From NCBI GenBank assembly GCA_030848705.1, contig JAUIZM010000012.1:4218679-4282678 (forward strand): a DNA stretch of 64,000 bases. The letters run 5' to 3'. The translations under genes were made by a program, and so were the position numbers. Below the pieces are notes generated by a model. It was not told the DNA's origin, searched no databases, and saw nothing but the letters and a program-made list of their open reading frames with translations. The stretch comes from Heracleum sosnowskyi (taxonomy: Eukaryota > Streptophyta > Magnoliopsida > Apiales > Apiaceae). Of this stretch, positions 33,458 through 44,937 are shown piece after piece; positions within the stretch are counted from its first letter, which is position 1, and the number at the start of each line of letters is the position of its first letter.

Positions 33458-34995
33458 TGATAAGTGGATTTTATATCTACTTGGAACGCTTCATATCGGC
33501 TTAAATTGATGACTTGAACTCAAGTATGTGGTGTGTTTAATGTGTTTTCATTAAGTTTTGCAGAACCAAGAGTTGGAGGTTAATTTGATTAAAATTCGGA
33601 TTTTCCGGGTAGGTTGCGCAGTCTTCACTGTTTTGGCCATATCTGGAGTTCTACAAGTCCGATTCTGACGATCTTACAGCTCAGGCGAAGAGGACAACAT
33701 TTTATATAATCATGAACAGTAACTTGGCGCGCGGGCGCGGACCAAACGCGCGGGCGCGCGGCCATGAACAGTGATCAAGCTCGCGGGGGCGCAGCAAACG
33801 CGCGGGCGCGCGCGCGGGGAGAATTCGGAGCGTGCGGGCGCGCGCCTAGGGCGCGGCCGCCTGGCAAAATTCTTGGAAATTTTTCTGATTTCGATTTTTA
33901 ATTGGAAATATGGAAATATCTTGCTGAAAAAGTCTCCTGGAGTTTATATAAACACAACCCTTCACCAATAATCACAACCTATTCCCAGCAACACATAGAG
34001 AGAGAGCCGAGACACGGAGATTCAAGTTTGACGAAGGATTCCTACGCGCGTGACAAGCAACGGAGTTCTAGATCTACTTTTCTTTTGTATTTTTCTTGGC
34101 GATACTCTTGGATGCTTTTGGGATTTGTTTTCTCAACTCTATTACTTTAGTATCCATATTATTCAAATCTTGTTCATTATCATGTTTTCATCAAATCCCA
34201 TGGTGACGAGCGGTTCGATTATGAACTAATCGTTGTCGTGGGATTCTAACGGATTTATTTATGGATTTTAGTAGTTAATTGTTTTAAAGATGTGTGTGTG
34301 ATGGCTAAGTGATATCCTAGTTTGGTTGTGCTTATTCGTCTTGGATGCGTAGCTAACATCTAAGATTGTTTGTTAATCTCTATTGAATGCGAAAGTGGAT
34401 ATAGAGGTTTGGAACTTGCCATGCTAGCATAGGTTTATGTATGTTTGTCATGCATGATTCGTAGGTGATTTTAACCATCTTACCTGCCCTATGTAATCTG
34501 AATGGATAACTTGCTCGTTAAACCGTTATGTTTTCAAATCTTATAGACATATAGGGTCTAAGCATAATTGGTGTCTGCCCAACTTCTATCTCTTTTGTGG
34601 ATGTTTGAGTGGTTTGGTATACGTATACTGAAAGGTAGCGTGTACTTATTTCGTGTTATCCGATTAGTTATCACAACCGTCACATGCATTGATTAAAGAC
34701 AAAAGACTCTAGATGAAGTACTTAATGAAGTTAGGATCCCATGTTTTATTCTCATATACATAAATCGATTTTAATCCTCTTAGTTAGTTAATTCTTAGTT
34801 TAATAATTTGTTCTCTAGTTAATTTTAGATAATCAAACCCAAATTGTTAATTGTCTTAGCAGTGGATAAAAATCATACATTGTTGCATAGGTACATTAAT
34901 TGAATTGAACACCTCATTAGATCTCTGTGGGAACGAACTTGACTTAGTCGTATATTACTTGTGACCACGTGCGCTTGCGTGATTTTGTGCTAACA
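33458..34995 (+). repeat. 3' LTR of the Athila-type element
   Basis: 1538 bp, nearly identical to 27567-29106, with TATATAAA at 33945-33952. The flanking bases AGTTTTTG (34996-35003) match the bases after the 5' LTR, so the true right end may extend beyond ACA. Confidence 0.93.
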
Positions 34996-35002
34996 AGTTT
35001 TT

Positions 35003-36346
35003 GACCATGGTTTTTCCAATTAGGTGTCCAAAGATTTTGTTCACCGATCTTTGATAAGTTGCCCCTGCATTCTTAAGTCCAAATGCCATGACTAGATAAC
35101 AGAAAACACCAAAGTTAGTGATGAACGATACCTTGGAGATGTCATCCTTGTGCATTTTGATTTGGTTGTATCCACTGAAGCCATCCATGAAGCTGAGCAT
35201 CTCGTGTCCAGCTGTAGCATCTATTAATGCATCAATCCTTGGTAAGGGAAAACAATCCTTAGGACATGCATCATTCATGTCAGTGAAGTCCACACACATC
35301 CTCCATTTTCCATTGGCCTTTTTGACCATCACGGGGTTAGCCAACCATTCTGGGAATTGTATCTCTTCAATGAATCCGGCCTCCAGAAGCTTTTCTACTT
35401 CTTGTTTAATGGCCTCTTGCCTTTCTGGAGCAAAATTTCTCTTCTTTTGCTTCACCGTCTTTCTTTCAGGATCCACATTCAACTTGTGAGTTACCAATTG
35501 GGGATCAATCCCTGGCATGTCAGCCGCTATCCAAGCAAAAACGTCATTATTCTCTTGAAGAAAAGATATGAGCTTGCTTTTCAATGGATCAGGCAGTAGT
35601 GCTCCAACATAAGTCACCTTCTCCGGTTCACCAGGGACTAAGGGAATTGAGATTAAATCCTCAGCTGGTTTCCCTCTTCGGTCCTCATTGTCACTGATAT
35701 CCATGTCTTCAATGGGGAGAACCTGCCCCCCGATTCCATCAGGCCTTAACGCAGCTACATAACAGCTTCTAGCCATCTTTTGATCTCCACGTTCTTCACC
35801 AATTCCATTCCTTGTTGGGAACTTGATTTTCAGATGATAAGATGAGGCAACGGCCTTGAACGCATGAAGACCAGTCCTTCCCAGGATTGTTTTGTAGGTC
35901 GAAGTTGCCTTTATAACTATGAAGTTCAACATCTGAGTAGACGTATTCGACCCTTGCCCCATTGTCATTGGGAGTTGGATAGTGCCTTCTACTTTTGACT
36001 CCACTCCATTGAATCCATATATGGGCATATTCGAGGGTGTCAACTGAGAGTCAGTGTAGCCCATCTTGATAAAAGCATCATGGAACAAGATGTCCACTGA
36101 AGCTCCATTGTCGACCAAAACTCTCTTGGTTTCAGAATTTCCTATCACAGGAACGATGACTAAGGGATCATCGCGGGGAAACTTCACTCCCTCCAGGTCT
36201 GAATCATCAAAACCTATTGATACTTCTGTTCGGGCACGTTTCGGTGCTTCTCCCACGGTCATTACTTCTCGAGCATAAGCCTTCCTTGAGTTTCGGGAGG
36301 ACCCAGCAGCAGTTGGTCCTCCGAATATCATGTTGATTACTGGCCC
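35003..36346 (-). pseudogene. Tat protease and N-terminal reverse transcriptase
   Basis: Protease: VLVDNGASVDILF (DNGAS, usual in this lineage) and TILGRTGLHAFKAVAS. Reverse transcriptase: VKKANGKWRMCVDFTDMNDA, FMDGFSGYNQIKM and FCYLVMAFGLKNAGATYQR, up to GKTM, where the nested Athila element cuts it. The downstream half is at 26796-27566. A TGA at 36347-36349 separates it from gag (NPKP-stop-GPVINMIFGG); relatives read arginine there, so this is probably CGA changed to TGA. Confidence 0.9.
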
Positions 36347-38080
36347 TCAGGGCTTGGGGTTTCGATCTTGATCGTTGTCCCTTCTGTCATAATCCTTCCT
36401 TTCATAGTTCCCCCTTTGACCCCCTTGGCTTCCATCCTTGGTGAACTTACTGAGCTTTCCTCTTCGTATCAGAAATTCGATCTCATCTTTCAATTGCCTA
36501 CAATCGTCGGTGTCGTGACCGACTTCTTTGTGGAACCTACATAATTGGTTTTGGTTCCGTTTGGACATGTCAGCCCTCATTGGTTTCGGCCATTTGAGAT
36601 CTCCTTCCTTAGCTATCTCCATCAGAATTTGACTCCTGGGAGTGTTCAATCTTGCATACTCCATGAATTTTGGCCCAAAATTATTCTTCTTGGGTGGAGA
36701 ATCAGAATTCTTTGATGTTCTAGGAAAATTTTCCTTGACAACATATTCCTGTGTTTCTTTTCTCTTCTTTGGATTTCCACTGCCACCAGTAGTGGGTTCG
36801 TGCTTTCTCATACTCTCTTCAGCCTTGATGTATTTTCCGGCTCTATCTTGGAGCTTCAACATGCTCTCGGGTGGATGTTTTGCCAATGATCTTTTGAAGT
36901 GATCATCAGTGGTTCCTTGTTGCAGGGCTATCATAGCTACTTTGTCATCTAAGTCCGGGACATTCAGAGCCTCCCGGGTGAATCGATTGATATAGTCCCT
37001 TAGGGCTTCGTTCTTTCCTTTCTGGATTGCCATGAGTGATGCAGAGCTTTTTTCATGCACTCTTCCACTGACGAATTGATTGATGAAAGCTTTGCTTAGT
37101 TCCTTGAAAGATCCAACAGAGTTGGGAGGAAGACGGTTATACCAACGTTGGGCCATGCCTGCCAAGGTTTGTGAAAACGCCCTACACTTGACCGCATCGT
37201 TGGTTGGCTACAACATCAGTGCATTGGAGAAGGTTCTTACATGATTTGCAGGATCTCCTGTTCCATCATAAGCTTTGATCGTTAGCATCTTAAACTTCCT
37301 GGATATGGTAGCTTTCATGATGTCTTGAGTGAATGGTGGTGTAGGATCATCAGGATCTCCCAGAGGCAATAAAATGCTAGGATCACCCCTTGGGGCTTCA
37401 GCCCTATTGGTTCTTCTTGGTGTTGGGTCCAAGTTAATCACAAGGACTCGTTGAGTTCTTGCTGCTTCCTCTTCGGCCAGTAGTTTCTTGAGCCTTGCAG
37501 CCTCGGCTTCAAGGGACACAAGTTTTTCCTTAGTAGTTTCCCGATTGGTTTGGGAAGAACGTCTCCTCCTTGGGGCAACGTCCCTCTCATCTCCTGTTGA
37601 GTCATTCTCATCCTCGGTATATGGCCCCGAATAATCTCGAATTAAAGGGGTCCTTCGAGTTTGAGTTTGTAGATTTTGAGGTCTCAGACCTTGTATATAA
37701 GGAGGAACGTATGCCTCGTGGTAGGTGGAATTGAGACCACTACCGCCTGTCATGGATCGAGGGGGCATGCCATAGCCCGGCATCCCCAAAGTTTGATTTG
37801 CATATTGGGGGAGATCAGTAGTATGGAGTTGAAGGCCACTTGGTGCATTCATGAGCAGTGGGGAGGTAGTAATTAGCTGTTGGTGAACAGTTTCTTGTGG
37901 ATTAGATCCATGAATGACCATTTTCAGGGGATTCGTCCCTTCAACCGAAATTGGGACCTCCGATCCTTGAGTATTGGTGGTGATATTTGTCCCTTCAGTG
38001 CCAGTAGTTGGCGGTGGTTGATTTCCGTGAGTATCAGCCTCAGAGGTGATAGGAAGCCTCTTCGTGTGTTTGCCATGCTT
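36347..38080 (-). pseudogene. Tat gag
   Basis: The N-terminal part (37208 to about 38080) has a Q/P- and R-rich region (RRRRSSQTNRE) and a coiled coil (EKLVSLEAEAARLKKLLAEE). The C-terminal part has the gag core (MAQRWYNRLPPNSVGSFKEL, FINQFVSGR) and a zinc knuckle (CRFHKEVGHDTDDC). An in-frame TAG at about 37190-37215 splits the gag core after SNALML. No unambiguous ATG is seen near the primer site; an ATG at 37919-37921 is internal to the likely protein. Confidence 0.85.
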
Positions 38081-38089
38081 GATGTTGTC

Positions 38090-38107
38090 TTCCCACAGAC
38101 GGCGCCA
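38090..38107 (-). other. Primer-binding site of the Tat element
   Basis: The minus strand reads TGGCGCCGTCTGTGGGAA, two bases after the LTR end. It fits a tRNA 3'-end complement ending in TGG. Confidence 0.85.
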
Positions 38108-38109
38108 AA

Positions 38110-38604
38110 TGTTATGGATTAAAAAACGTACTTGTATATTAATTGCTAGGATTTATGAGCTTTCGAGCTTTAATGGCTGCACTTGTGTTTCGAGACTAAA
38201 TCGGTCCTCACAAGATGCCTACGTATCTCAATTAATGCAGAGAATCAAGCCAAAGACGTAGTTCTGATTGTAGGATCAGGTCCTTTATATAGGCGTTTGG
38301 AGCCTCGTATTTATGGTAGGTTTAGGAGTCTTAGCTAATAAGTCTCCTTTTTGATAATGGATAAACATCGTATTTCTTGCTGGATAAGTCTTTTCCTTGT
38401 TGATAAAGGCTATAACTCATTAATTGGGATTCTGGATCCTTCTATGACAAATTTACCATATTTTGGATTCTTTTCATGAGCTGTATATTTTCCTTATTTA
38501 TTAATTTCGTAAATAATAAATAATCTGGGTTTTGGGCCTTAAATATTGGGCCATTCCAATGCATCATTAATTATATTTCTCTAATTACTTTTCTGACCGT
38601 ATCA
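38110..38604 (-). repeat. 5' LTR of the Tat element
   Basis: 495 bp, TGATACGGTC...ATAACA on the minus strand. TATATAAAG near 38284-38292 is the likely TATA box, upstream of the primer site. It pairs with the truncated copy at 21000-21074. Confidence 0.88.
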
Positions 38605-38870
38605 ATTTTACAGAATGTTGTTCAATAATACATGATCAATGAATAAATTTTTTACTCATTATGTGCTAATACAAATATGTTTTATTATAAAATTACAAAT
38701 AGAAAAGTTAAATAAAAATATAATAGATTAAACACATCAGATACCATGAAGCTATTCATATGAGTCTAATGAACGAATTTTATACAATAGAGGCCAAAAA
38801 TATAAAATCATGGTAATATATAGTAAAAATAAAAAATATTATTAAATAAATAACATTACTTATTTATAAT

Positions 38871-39206
38871 CAAAATATAATATTTTATAAATTATGTTCT
38901 ATGAAAATAACTATTTTCATTTAAAATATTTAAAATTATATATGTTTTGCAACTAAAACATAGCAAAACATATTGTTCTGCAAAACATGTTCAGTTTGCA
39001 GAACATTCATGTTTAGTTTGCAGAACTTACATGATTTTCAAGATTTTCAATGAAATAGTGATTTTCATAGAATATACTTTGCAAAAAATTACGTTTTACA
39101 AATTTTTGATTACAAAATATGATTTATTTTGCCAAATTTAGATTGCAGAATGTATGTGGTCTCCAGGTCCCCACAAAAAAAGGTGGTCTCCATAGAACTT
39201 AACTCT
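38871..39206. mobile_element. 5'-truncated copy of a MULE-like MITE
   Basis: This copy matches 39284-39618 closely (period 413) and ends in GGTCTCCATAGAACTTAACT. It lacks the left inverted repeat. A tail-to-head junction with the next copy is at 39207-39208. Confidence 0.75.
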
Positions 39207-39208
39207 CA

Positions 39209-39618
39209 AGAGTTAAGTTCTATGGAGACCATCTTTTTTTGTGAAGACCTTGAGATCACATATGTTCTGCAATCTAAATTTAGCAAAATATAATATTTTA
39301 TAAATTATGTTCTATGAAAATAACTATTTTCATTTAAAATATTTAAAATTATATATGTTTTGCAACTAAAACATAGCAAAACATATTGTTCTGCAAAACA
39401 TGTTCAGTTTGCAGAACATTCATGTTTAGTTTGCAGAACTTACATGATTTTCAAAATTTTCAATGAAATAGTGATTTTCATAGAATATACTTTGCAAAAA
39501 ATTACGTTTTGCAAAATTTTGATTACAAAATATGATTTATTTTGCCAAATTTAGATTGCAGAATGTATGTGGTCTCCAGGTCCCCACAAAAAAAGGTGGT
39601 CTCCATAGAACTTAACTC
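39209..39618. mobile_element. MITE with terminal inverted repeats of about 80 bp
   Basis: Starts AGAGTTAAGTTCTATGGAGA and ends with its complement. The arms are about 80 bp and include TTCTGCAATCTAAATTTAG. Short motifs such as TTTGCAGAAC and GCAAAACAT recur in the middle. MULE-type by arm length; I could not identify a target duplication. Confidence 0.7.
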
Positions 39619-40067
39619 AACAATTACCTTTTTTCAGCTAAAACACATTACTTTTCAATTTTTTCTGACAAAATCTCCTCATTTTCCAAAAATATCACGT
39701 GCTATTACATTTTTCAACCAAAACATGTTACTCTTTTCTATTTTTTTAATAAAACCTCTCATTTTCCAAAAGCATGAAAACCCCTACTTATTTATTTTAA
39801 AACCTATTTTAATGTTTTTAATCATTTAAAAAAGTTTACCTATTTTAACGTGGCTACTTATTTTTTAAACAAATGCGACTAATAAAATTTTAAAACGTAA
39901 ATAATAAAATAACAACTATTAAAAATAGTCTGTGTATCGCACGAGTTCTAAGCTAATATAACAAACATGAGTTGGTATTTATAATTTTAATGTAACTCTA
40001 CGTTTTACATGATTTGATCATCATAATTTTAATTTTTCTCATGTAACTTGGATTTTAGCACTCAACA
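39619..40067. other. AT-rich sequence with a decayed Helitron 3' end
   Basis: CTGTGTATCGCACGAG followed by TTCTAAG and CTAAT at 39930-39957 looks like a worn Helitron 3' hairpin and terminus. No matching 5' end was found upstream. Nothing else is recognised. Confidence 0.5.
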
Positions 40068-40560
40068 TCTATAGTCTTTATTAATAAGGGAAACCCATTT
40101 TTAACGGTACTAATTTGTACTAATTTGGTTCACACATGTTTTTGGTTTCATTCTTAAAATCATATCTCACATATAATTTTATGTTGTTTTTTTATGAATC
40201 CTATTATAATTGTAATTCTTTTATTTGCAATTCTTTTATAATTGTAATTCTTTCATTTGCAATTCTTTTCTTACAATTTAGAATTAAAGAAAGACTACGA
40301 TAAATAATAATATTATGAAATTTACGATAAATAATAATATTATTATGAATTATATTATAATTCTTTTATTTGCAATTTTTTTATTTCAATCCGCACTTTT
40401 TTTTTGTTTCACCCCTAGAATCCCATCTCACCTATAATTATATGTTGGTTTTTTTAGAATCCTATTATAGTTGTAATTCTTTTAGTACAATATAGAATTG
40501 GAAAAGACTACCATAAATAATAATATTATAAATTTTATGGTAGTCCCAGCCCAATAAGGA
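40068..40560 (+). mobile_element. Helitron 5'-end fragment
   Basis: A host A followed by TCTATAGTCTTTATTAATAA and GGGAAACCC matches the start of the Helitron at 11387. GGTTTCA...ATCTCAC repeats follow twice (about 40140 and 40410). No 3' hairpin is present before the RLP relic at 40578, so it is truncated or rearranged. Confidence 0.6.
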
Positions 40561-40577
40561 GATTGCAAACCTGTTTC

Positions 40578-42545
40578 CTAAATCTGAATAGCCTGCCTCT
40601 TCACCGTCCTCGATTTCTTTTGTGTCCTTCCGAATTTATAAACAATCCCACGAATCGGGCAGGGGTGTCTATCTGTTATAATGTCTCCCATAACAAACCC
40701 AATAACAAGCCCACTTCCAAGGCCTACTAATATGAATAACCAATCAAATCCGCTTGGAAATTTATCTTCATCAGTATCATCCTCGTTGTCATCAGGTGGT
40801 GACAGCACAATACCACAATCCTTAGATAATGGGAATCCACAAAGTCCCGAGTTTCCCGTGAAAGAATTGTTGTTGAACGTTTTGAATTGCGGGCCTTGTG
40901 GTATGCGACCACTTAGCAGGTTGTGAGACACATTAAAGTCAGCGAGAAAATTGAGTTGTACTATTACTTGAAAGGTCGATAGCAGTTAAAATATTTGAAA
41001 TCTTTTTGTACTCCATCTCTACACCTTTGTTGGTAAGAACTATGGAGCTGTTATATGAGGCACTGTATTTTACAATGTAACTGCGAATATTCCATACATA
41101 GTTCATATTTGTCTTTATATACGGTTCCATGTCTGCACGGGAAACTTTCATTGCATTCCAAATCTGGATATAATTCACAGGCAAAGCACCATTTAAAGAG
41201 TTATGAGAGAGATCAATGATACACAGCACCGGGAACTCTGAAGGATTTCTTGGACTTGTAATTTCCCCATGAAACATGTTGGAATGCAGAAGTAGAACTT
41301 GTAGTCGTTGAAGAGTCCCCAACCAAGTGGGGAAAGTTTGTTTCATCTGATTTTTTGATAGATCCAAAATCTGTAGCATTTTACAATTTGACAATGATTT
41401 TGGAACTTCCCCTTTTAGCTGGTTTTGACTCAAGTCCATCACCTTCAAATTGCATTCTTTTGGGTATATTTGAGGAATTATACCAGAAAAGTTGTTGTCC
41501 TGGAGAACAAGAGCTTCCAAAGAATTCGCAAGGCACTGTGGAATTGGTCCACTCATGCTGTTATTCAACAAATCTAGTATTTTAAGAGACATGACGCCAC
41601 ATATCATGGGTGAAATATGTCCGCTTAATCTGTTGTTATACATCATGTACAAATTCGTATTTGGTGGTGGAACGGGGAGATTCCCCTGTAGCATATTATC
41701 GCTTATGTCTATGTATTTTAAACTGTTACTTAAAATAGCAACCAGATTCCATTCGAAGGCTGTTAAGTAGTTAGAATGAAGGTTAATTACCTCCAAAATA
41801 TCACTTGCATTCCAAATCCAGTGGGGTATATTACCATGAATATTGTTTCCCTCCAGACCAACATTCCTTAATCCACTCTGGAACTGCAAAAAGTGTGGGA
41901 ACTCCGTTAAGTTACAGTAGCTCAAATCTAAATATTCAAGCTTTGGAAGAGTGAAGTTCATGTGATTGGGGACGAGTATATTAAAATTGCACCGAGATAC
42001 ATCAAGAAAGGTTAGGTTTCTTAAACTCAGGAAAAGGTCAGCCTCTACTGTGCCAATTAAGTTATTTCTTGCAAGTGAAAGAAGTTCCAGGTTATTGAGT
42101 TGAGAAATTGACCTAGGAATTTGACCTGTTAGCTCATTAGAGCCCAGGCCTAACTCAATTAATTGGGTCATGTTCATCAGCCACGAAGGGATTTTGCCAA
42201 AAAAATAATTATGGTGAAGTAAAAGATGCGTAAGTTGGGTTAGGTTTTCTAGAGATGGTGGGATTTGCCCAACCAAGTAATTATTGTCAAGGTAAAGATG
42301 AGTAAGTTGGGTTAGGTTTGCAAGAGATGGTGTGATATCAGTACGTAGATTTGTATCTTCAAGGCTTAACACAGTAAGTTTAGTTAGCTTCTGAAGCCAT
42401 GAAAGATCCCCTGAATCATTGAACATGTTAGATGCAACTGATAAATAAGTGAGTTGGTTCAGATTACCGATTGATGCTGGAATTGATCCCAAAAAATGGC
42501 AAGCTCTTAGTCGCAACTTAGTCAATGACTGCAGATATTGAAGTA
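40578..42545 (-). pseudogene. RLP pseudogene lacking its N-terminus and an LRR block
   Basis: The LRR region (40939-42525) is long and open, with LTQLTHLYLDNNYLVGQIP-type repeats. The C-terminal cap, acidic region, membrane helix (GLGSGLVIGFVMG) and basic tail are at 40578-40931. Two breaks: the first roughly 240 codons (signal peptide, LRRNT and first LRRs) are missing, so the upstream region joins at the NLQ/LTKLRL position near 42530; and about 65-75 codons are missing near 40935-40975 (after IDLSSN, rejoining at LNFLADFNVSHN) with a frameshift. Not functional as an RLP. Confidence 0.9.
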
Positions 42546-42660
42546 GCTTTGTGTGAATTCTTGTGGTATGGGCAGTTCAATAGTTGATGTCTTACTCTGT
42601 AACTAATTATAATTTGTACTAGTATTTATATGCACACAATGTGAATCTTCAGAAGAATTA
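42546..42660 (-). promoter_or_regulatory. RLP upstream region fused to the truncated RLP
   Basis: GTGGTATGGGCAGT and TACTAGTATTTATATGCACA match the region just upstream of the intact RLP (TGATATGGGCAGT and TACTAGTATATATATACACA, 54206-54255). It now lies next to the LRRs because the 5' coding region is deleted. Confidence 0.65.
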
Positions 42661-43784
42661 TGCAAGAAATATCGAAAATGGAAGATTCTTTTGTCTCAAG
42701 TCTGAACGACTTGACTAAATACCACGACAGATTATCACAACAAGAGACACATGTTGTGTTTAACGTTTTACACTACAGAAGTATAGTCATTTTCACCAAT
42801 ATTTTTAGAAAATATTTGCAAACATACGATTTTGATCAACTATTATTTTTTAGGATAAAAACGTAAAAATATATTGCAAATTCGCATAGCACACCCGCAT
42901 ATCATATCGGCGACATATTGTCCAAATTTTTGTATCTTATCAATTTCCTTGCATGAATTGTTTTCAAATGTTTTGAACTGCGACCTTGTGGTATGTGACC
43001 ACTTCCGAGGTTGAACGCTTGAAAATTGAGTTGTTCTAATTATGAAGTGTCTGAACTCTGAACGTCTTGACCAAATACCAATCAAGTGTCTATTAGGCTT
43101 AATATGCAATGTTGTTCGGTGTTCAGGTACGGTGCCACATTTGATGCAATGATCTACGTCATTAAGCTTACGAGTTTCATGGTGGAGAAGGTTTCAGCAT
43201 TTTAATTAAGAAACTGCAAATAGGCGTCATCAAACTCTGCAGGATGCTATTTTGGGGCGAATTTACGTTTCAGTTCTCATCCGTGAGACCCCGAACCTAA
43301 AATTTACAGGAACTTGAGATCTTGTTCGAGTATGGTGGCACATTTGATGCAATGATCTATGTCCCAAGCTTTATTGGGCTTAAGAGTTTCATGCTGGAGA
43401 AGGTTTCAGAATTTTAATTTTCTCAAATTCTGTTTCATACAGCAATGAATGTAAACTTAAACTTAAACAGGCACTTGTAAATCTGAAGTATACTATATGT
43501 GCGACGGACCATTTGTAAATTTGTAGTTTCAAGTCTAACAGAATTGACATTTCGTCATTACTGAAATGAAATGTCAAGTTGATTCACTATAAATCACCAC
43601 CATGAACTAAACAACCATTACTTGACAATCATTCGAAGCCAAGAGTAGGCTTATTAAAAAAAAGTATTGATGTATATAATTAGTAAAATCAGTCCAAGCA
43701 TACATCTGAATATCTGATGAAAACTGCAATACAAGTTAAACATGGTAACAAGCTGAAGAAACAAAAGATAAAAGGTACATATTT
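42661..43784. other. RLP-derived relics and two copies of an unassigned repeat
   Basis: RLP upstream-like sequence is at about 42690-42760. A short C-terminal RLP scrap (minus strand, SQFKTFENNS) is at about 42955-43040. An unassigned unit with GCACATTTGATGCAATGATC and GTTTCATG-TGGAGAAGG is at about 43126-43200 and 43325-43430; a third copy is at 44515-44640. No intact gene. Confidence 0.55.
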
Positions 43785-44150
43785 AGAGCATTCACATTCG
43801 GAACCCCGTCTCTAAAATTTGGGGGAAATTTTAATATTTTATGCAAAAAACTTCTTTCATCCGAACCCCAAAATGAGGTATAGTTTTGGGGGCTAAACTT
43901 GAATCCTCATATTTGGGGTTTTACTATAGATCCCCATATACACACTACATCATTTTCCCTCCATTTTCTTTCCATTTGCTACAGATCCTTCATCTCAAGA
44001 AATTATAAAATATTAAAATAGGGATATTAGATGAGGAATGGGATGTAGAAGATTTTGAAGAGATGAACAAAATTTAGGGATAATTTTGAAGACTTACTAT
44101 TTTTGGTATGATTTTAGGGATAGGGAAAGGGAGCCTAATGAGAATGCTCT
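43785..44150. mobile_element. MITE, 366 bp, AGAGCATTC ends
   Basis: Ends AGAGCATTC and GAATGCTCT, with CCCCGTCTCTAAAATTTGGG inside and purine-rich GATAGGGAAAGGGAGC near the right end. Flanks are TTT and AAG; a target duplication is not clear. Superfamily uncertain (PIF/Harbinger or hAT). Confidence 0.65.
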
Positions 44151-44937
44151 AAGGATTTTTAAAGGGGAGAAAAGCCCTAGGATGAGAGCCAAATTTTATT
44201 CAATAGTGAAATGTTAATAGTGAGAAGACAAGTTGCTTAAGTTCAACTGCTCTTTAAAAATATTAGTATTTACTTAACATTAGATTCTGATTGTTTTTTT
44301 AGAGAGTTTGACTGTTCACAACGAAAGAGAAGAACTACGTAATCTGTTGTTTTCAGTGCACAAAATTTTTCTGTGATGGGTTTTGTTAAATTTTCAGGAA
44401 ACCAAATAAAAGCGCATGTATCGAGTGTCGAAGGTTAGCCCTGTTAGTTCCGTCAACGTTGTCTGATATGTTATTTCGATCATTTTACTTTGAATTAATT
44501 GCCCTGTTGTTCAGGTACGATAGCACATTTGATGCAATGATCCATGTCCAAAGTTTTATTGGGCTCACGGTTGTTGCGGTGGAGAAGATTTCAGCTTTTC
44601 AATTCTCAAATTCAGTTTCATTTAGCAATGAATGCAAAATTTAACTTAAACCATGTTCTCTGTGAGCAGCTGCAGCTCCTTGATAAATATTGCAGCACAA
44701 GTCCTTGTAAGTTGTAAATATGAATTGTTCTCTTATTTGACGTCACAGGCAAAATGGAGCCAAGAAAAACTTTAAACTAACCAAACAAAAACAATGGAGT
44801 TCCTTATTTAAGTACAAGATACCTACATTTTGAAATTACATAGAACAACAATAACTTACCAACAACTAGAAAATCACATCCTTAGTTATGGAACAGTGCA
44901 TTCAGAAATAACAACATGCAACACCAAGTCTTGTTTC
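44151..44937. other. Intergenic; third copy of the unassigned repeat
   Basis: Positions 44515-44640 repeat the GCACATTTGATGCAATGATC unit with a longer match to the 43325 copy (CAATTCTCAAATTCAGTTTC and AGCAATGAATGCAAA). It may belong to the flanking DNA of an RLP duplication. No gene recognised in this stretch. Confidence 0.45.

Larger units (their letters stand above)
27567..34995 (+). mobile_element. Athila-type LTR retrotransposon encoding only gag-protease, nested in the Tat element
   Basis: LTRs 27567-29106 (1540 bp) and 33458-34995 (1538 bp) differ by about seven substitutions and one 2-bp indel by eye, so insertion is recent. PBS TGGCGCAGCTGCCGGGGA starts at 29113. The 911-codon gag-protease ORF is open. 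No reverse transcriptase, RNase H, integrase or env region follows: 31974-33457 is the conserved Athila non-coding tail, ending in the purine tract TTTGGGGGTG. It must rely on enzymes of an autonomous relative. Junctions: a GACC motif lies on both sides (27561-27564, 35003-35006), but no clean 5-bp duplication abuts the ends. Confidence 0.9.
21000..38604 (-). mobile_element. Tat-lineage Ty3/gypsy retrotransposon, degenerate, with a nested Athila-type element
   Basis: On the minus strand the order is LTR (38604-38110), primer site, gag, protease, reverse transcriptase, RNase H, a second RNase H, integrase, antisense ORF, GC-rich minisatellite, polypurine tract and LTR start (21074-21000). The extra RNase H, the DNGAS protease and an antisense ORF downstream of integrase fit the Tat lineage. 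Without the 7.4-kb nested element it would be about 10 kb. Stops and frameshifts are spread over gag, pol and the antisense ORF, so it cannot move by its own proteins. The 3' LTR is cut to about 75 bp. Confidence 0.88.

Noticed and set aside
39360..39829. Short ORFs over the MITE pair and its flank
   Set aside because: The same ORF occurs in both MITE copies only because the DNA is repeated.
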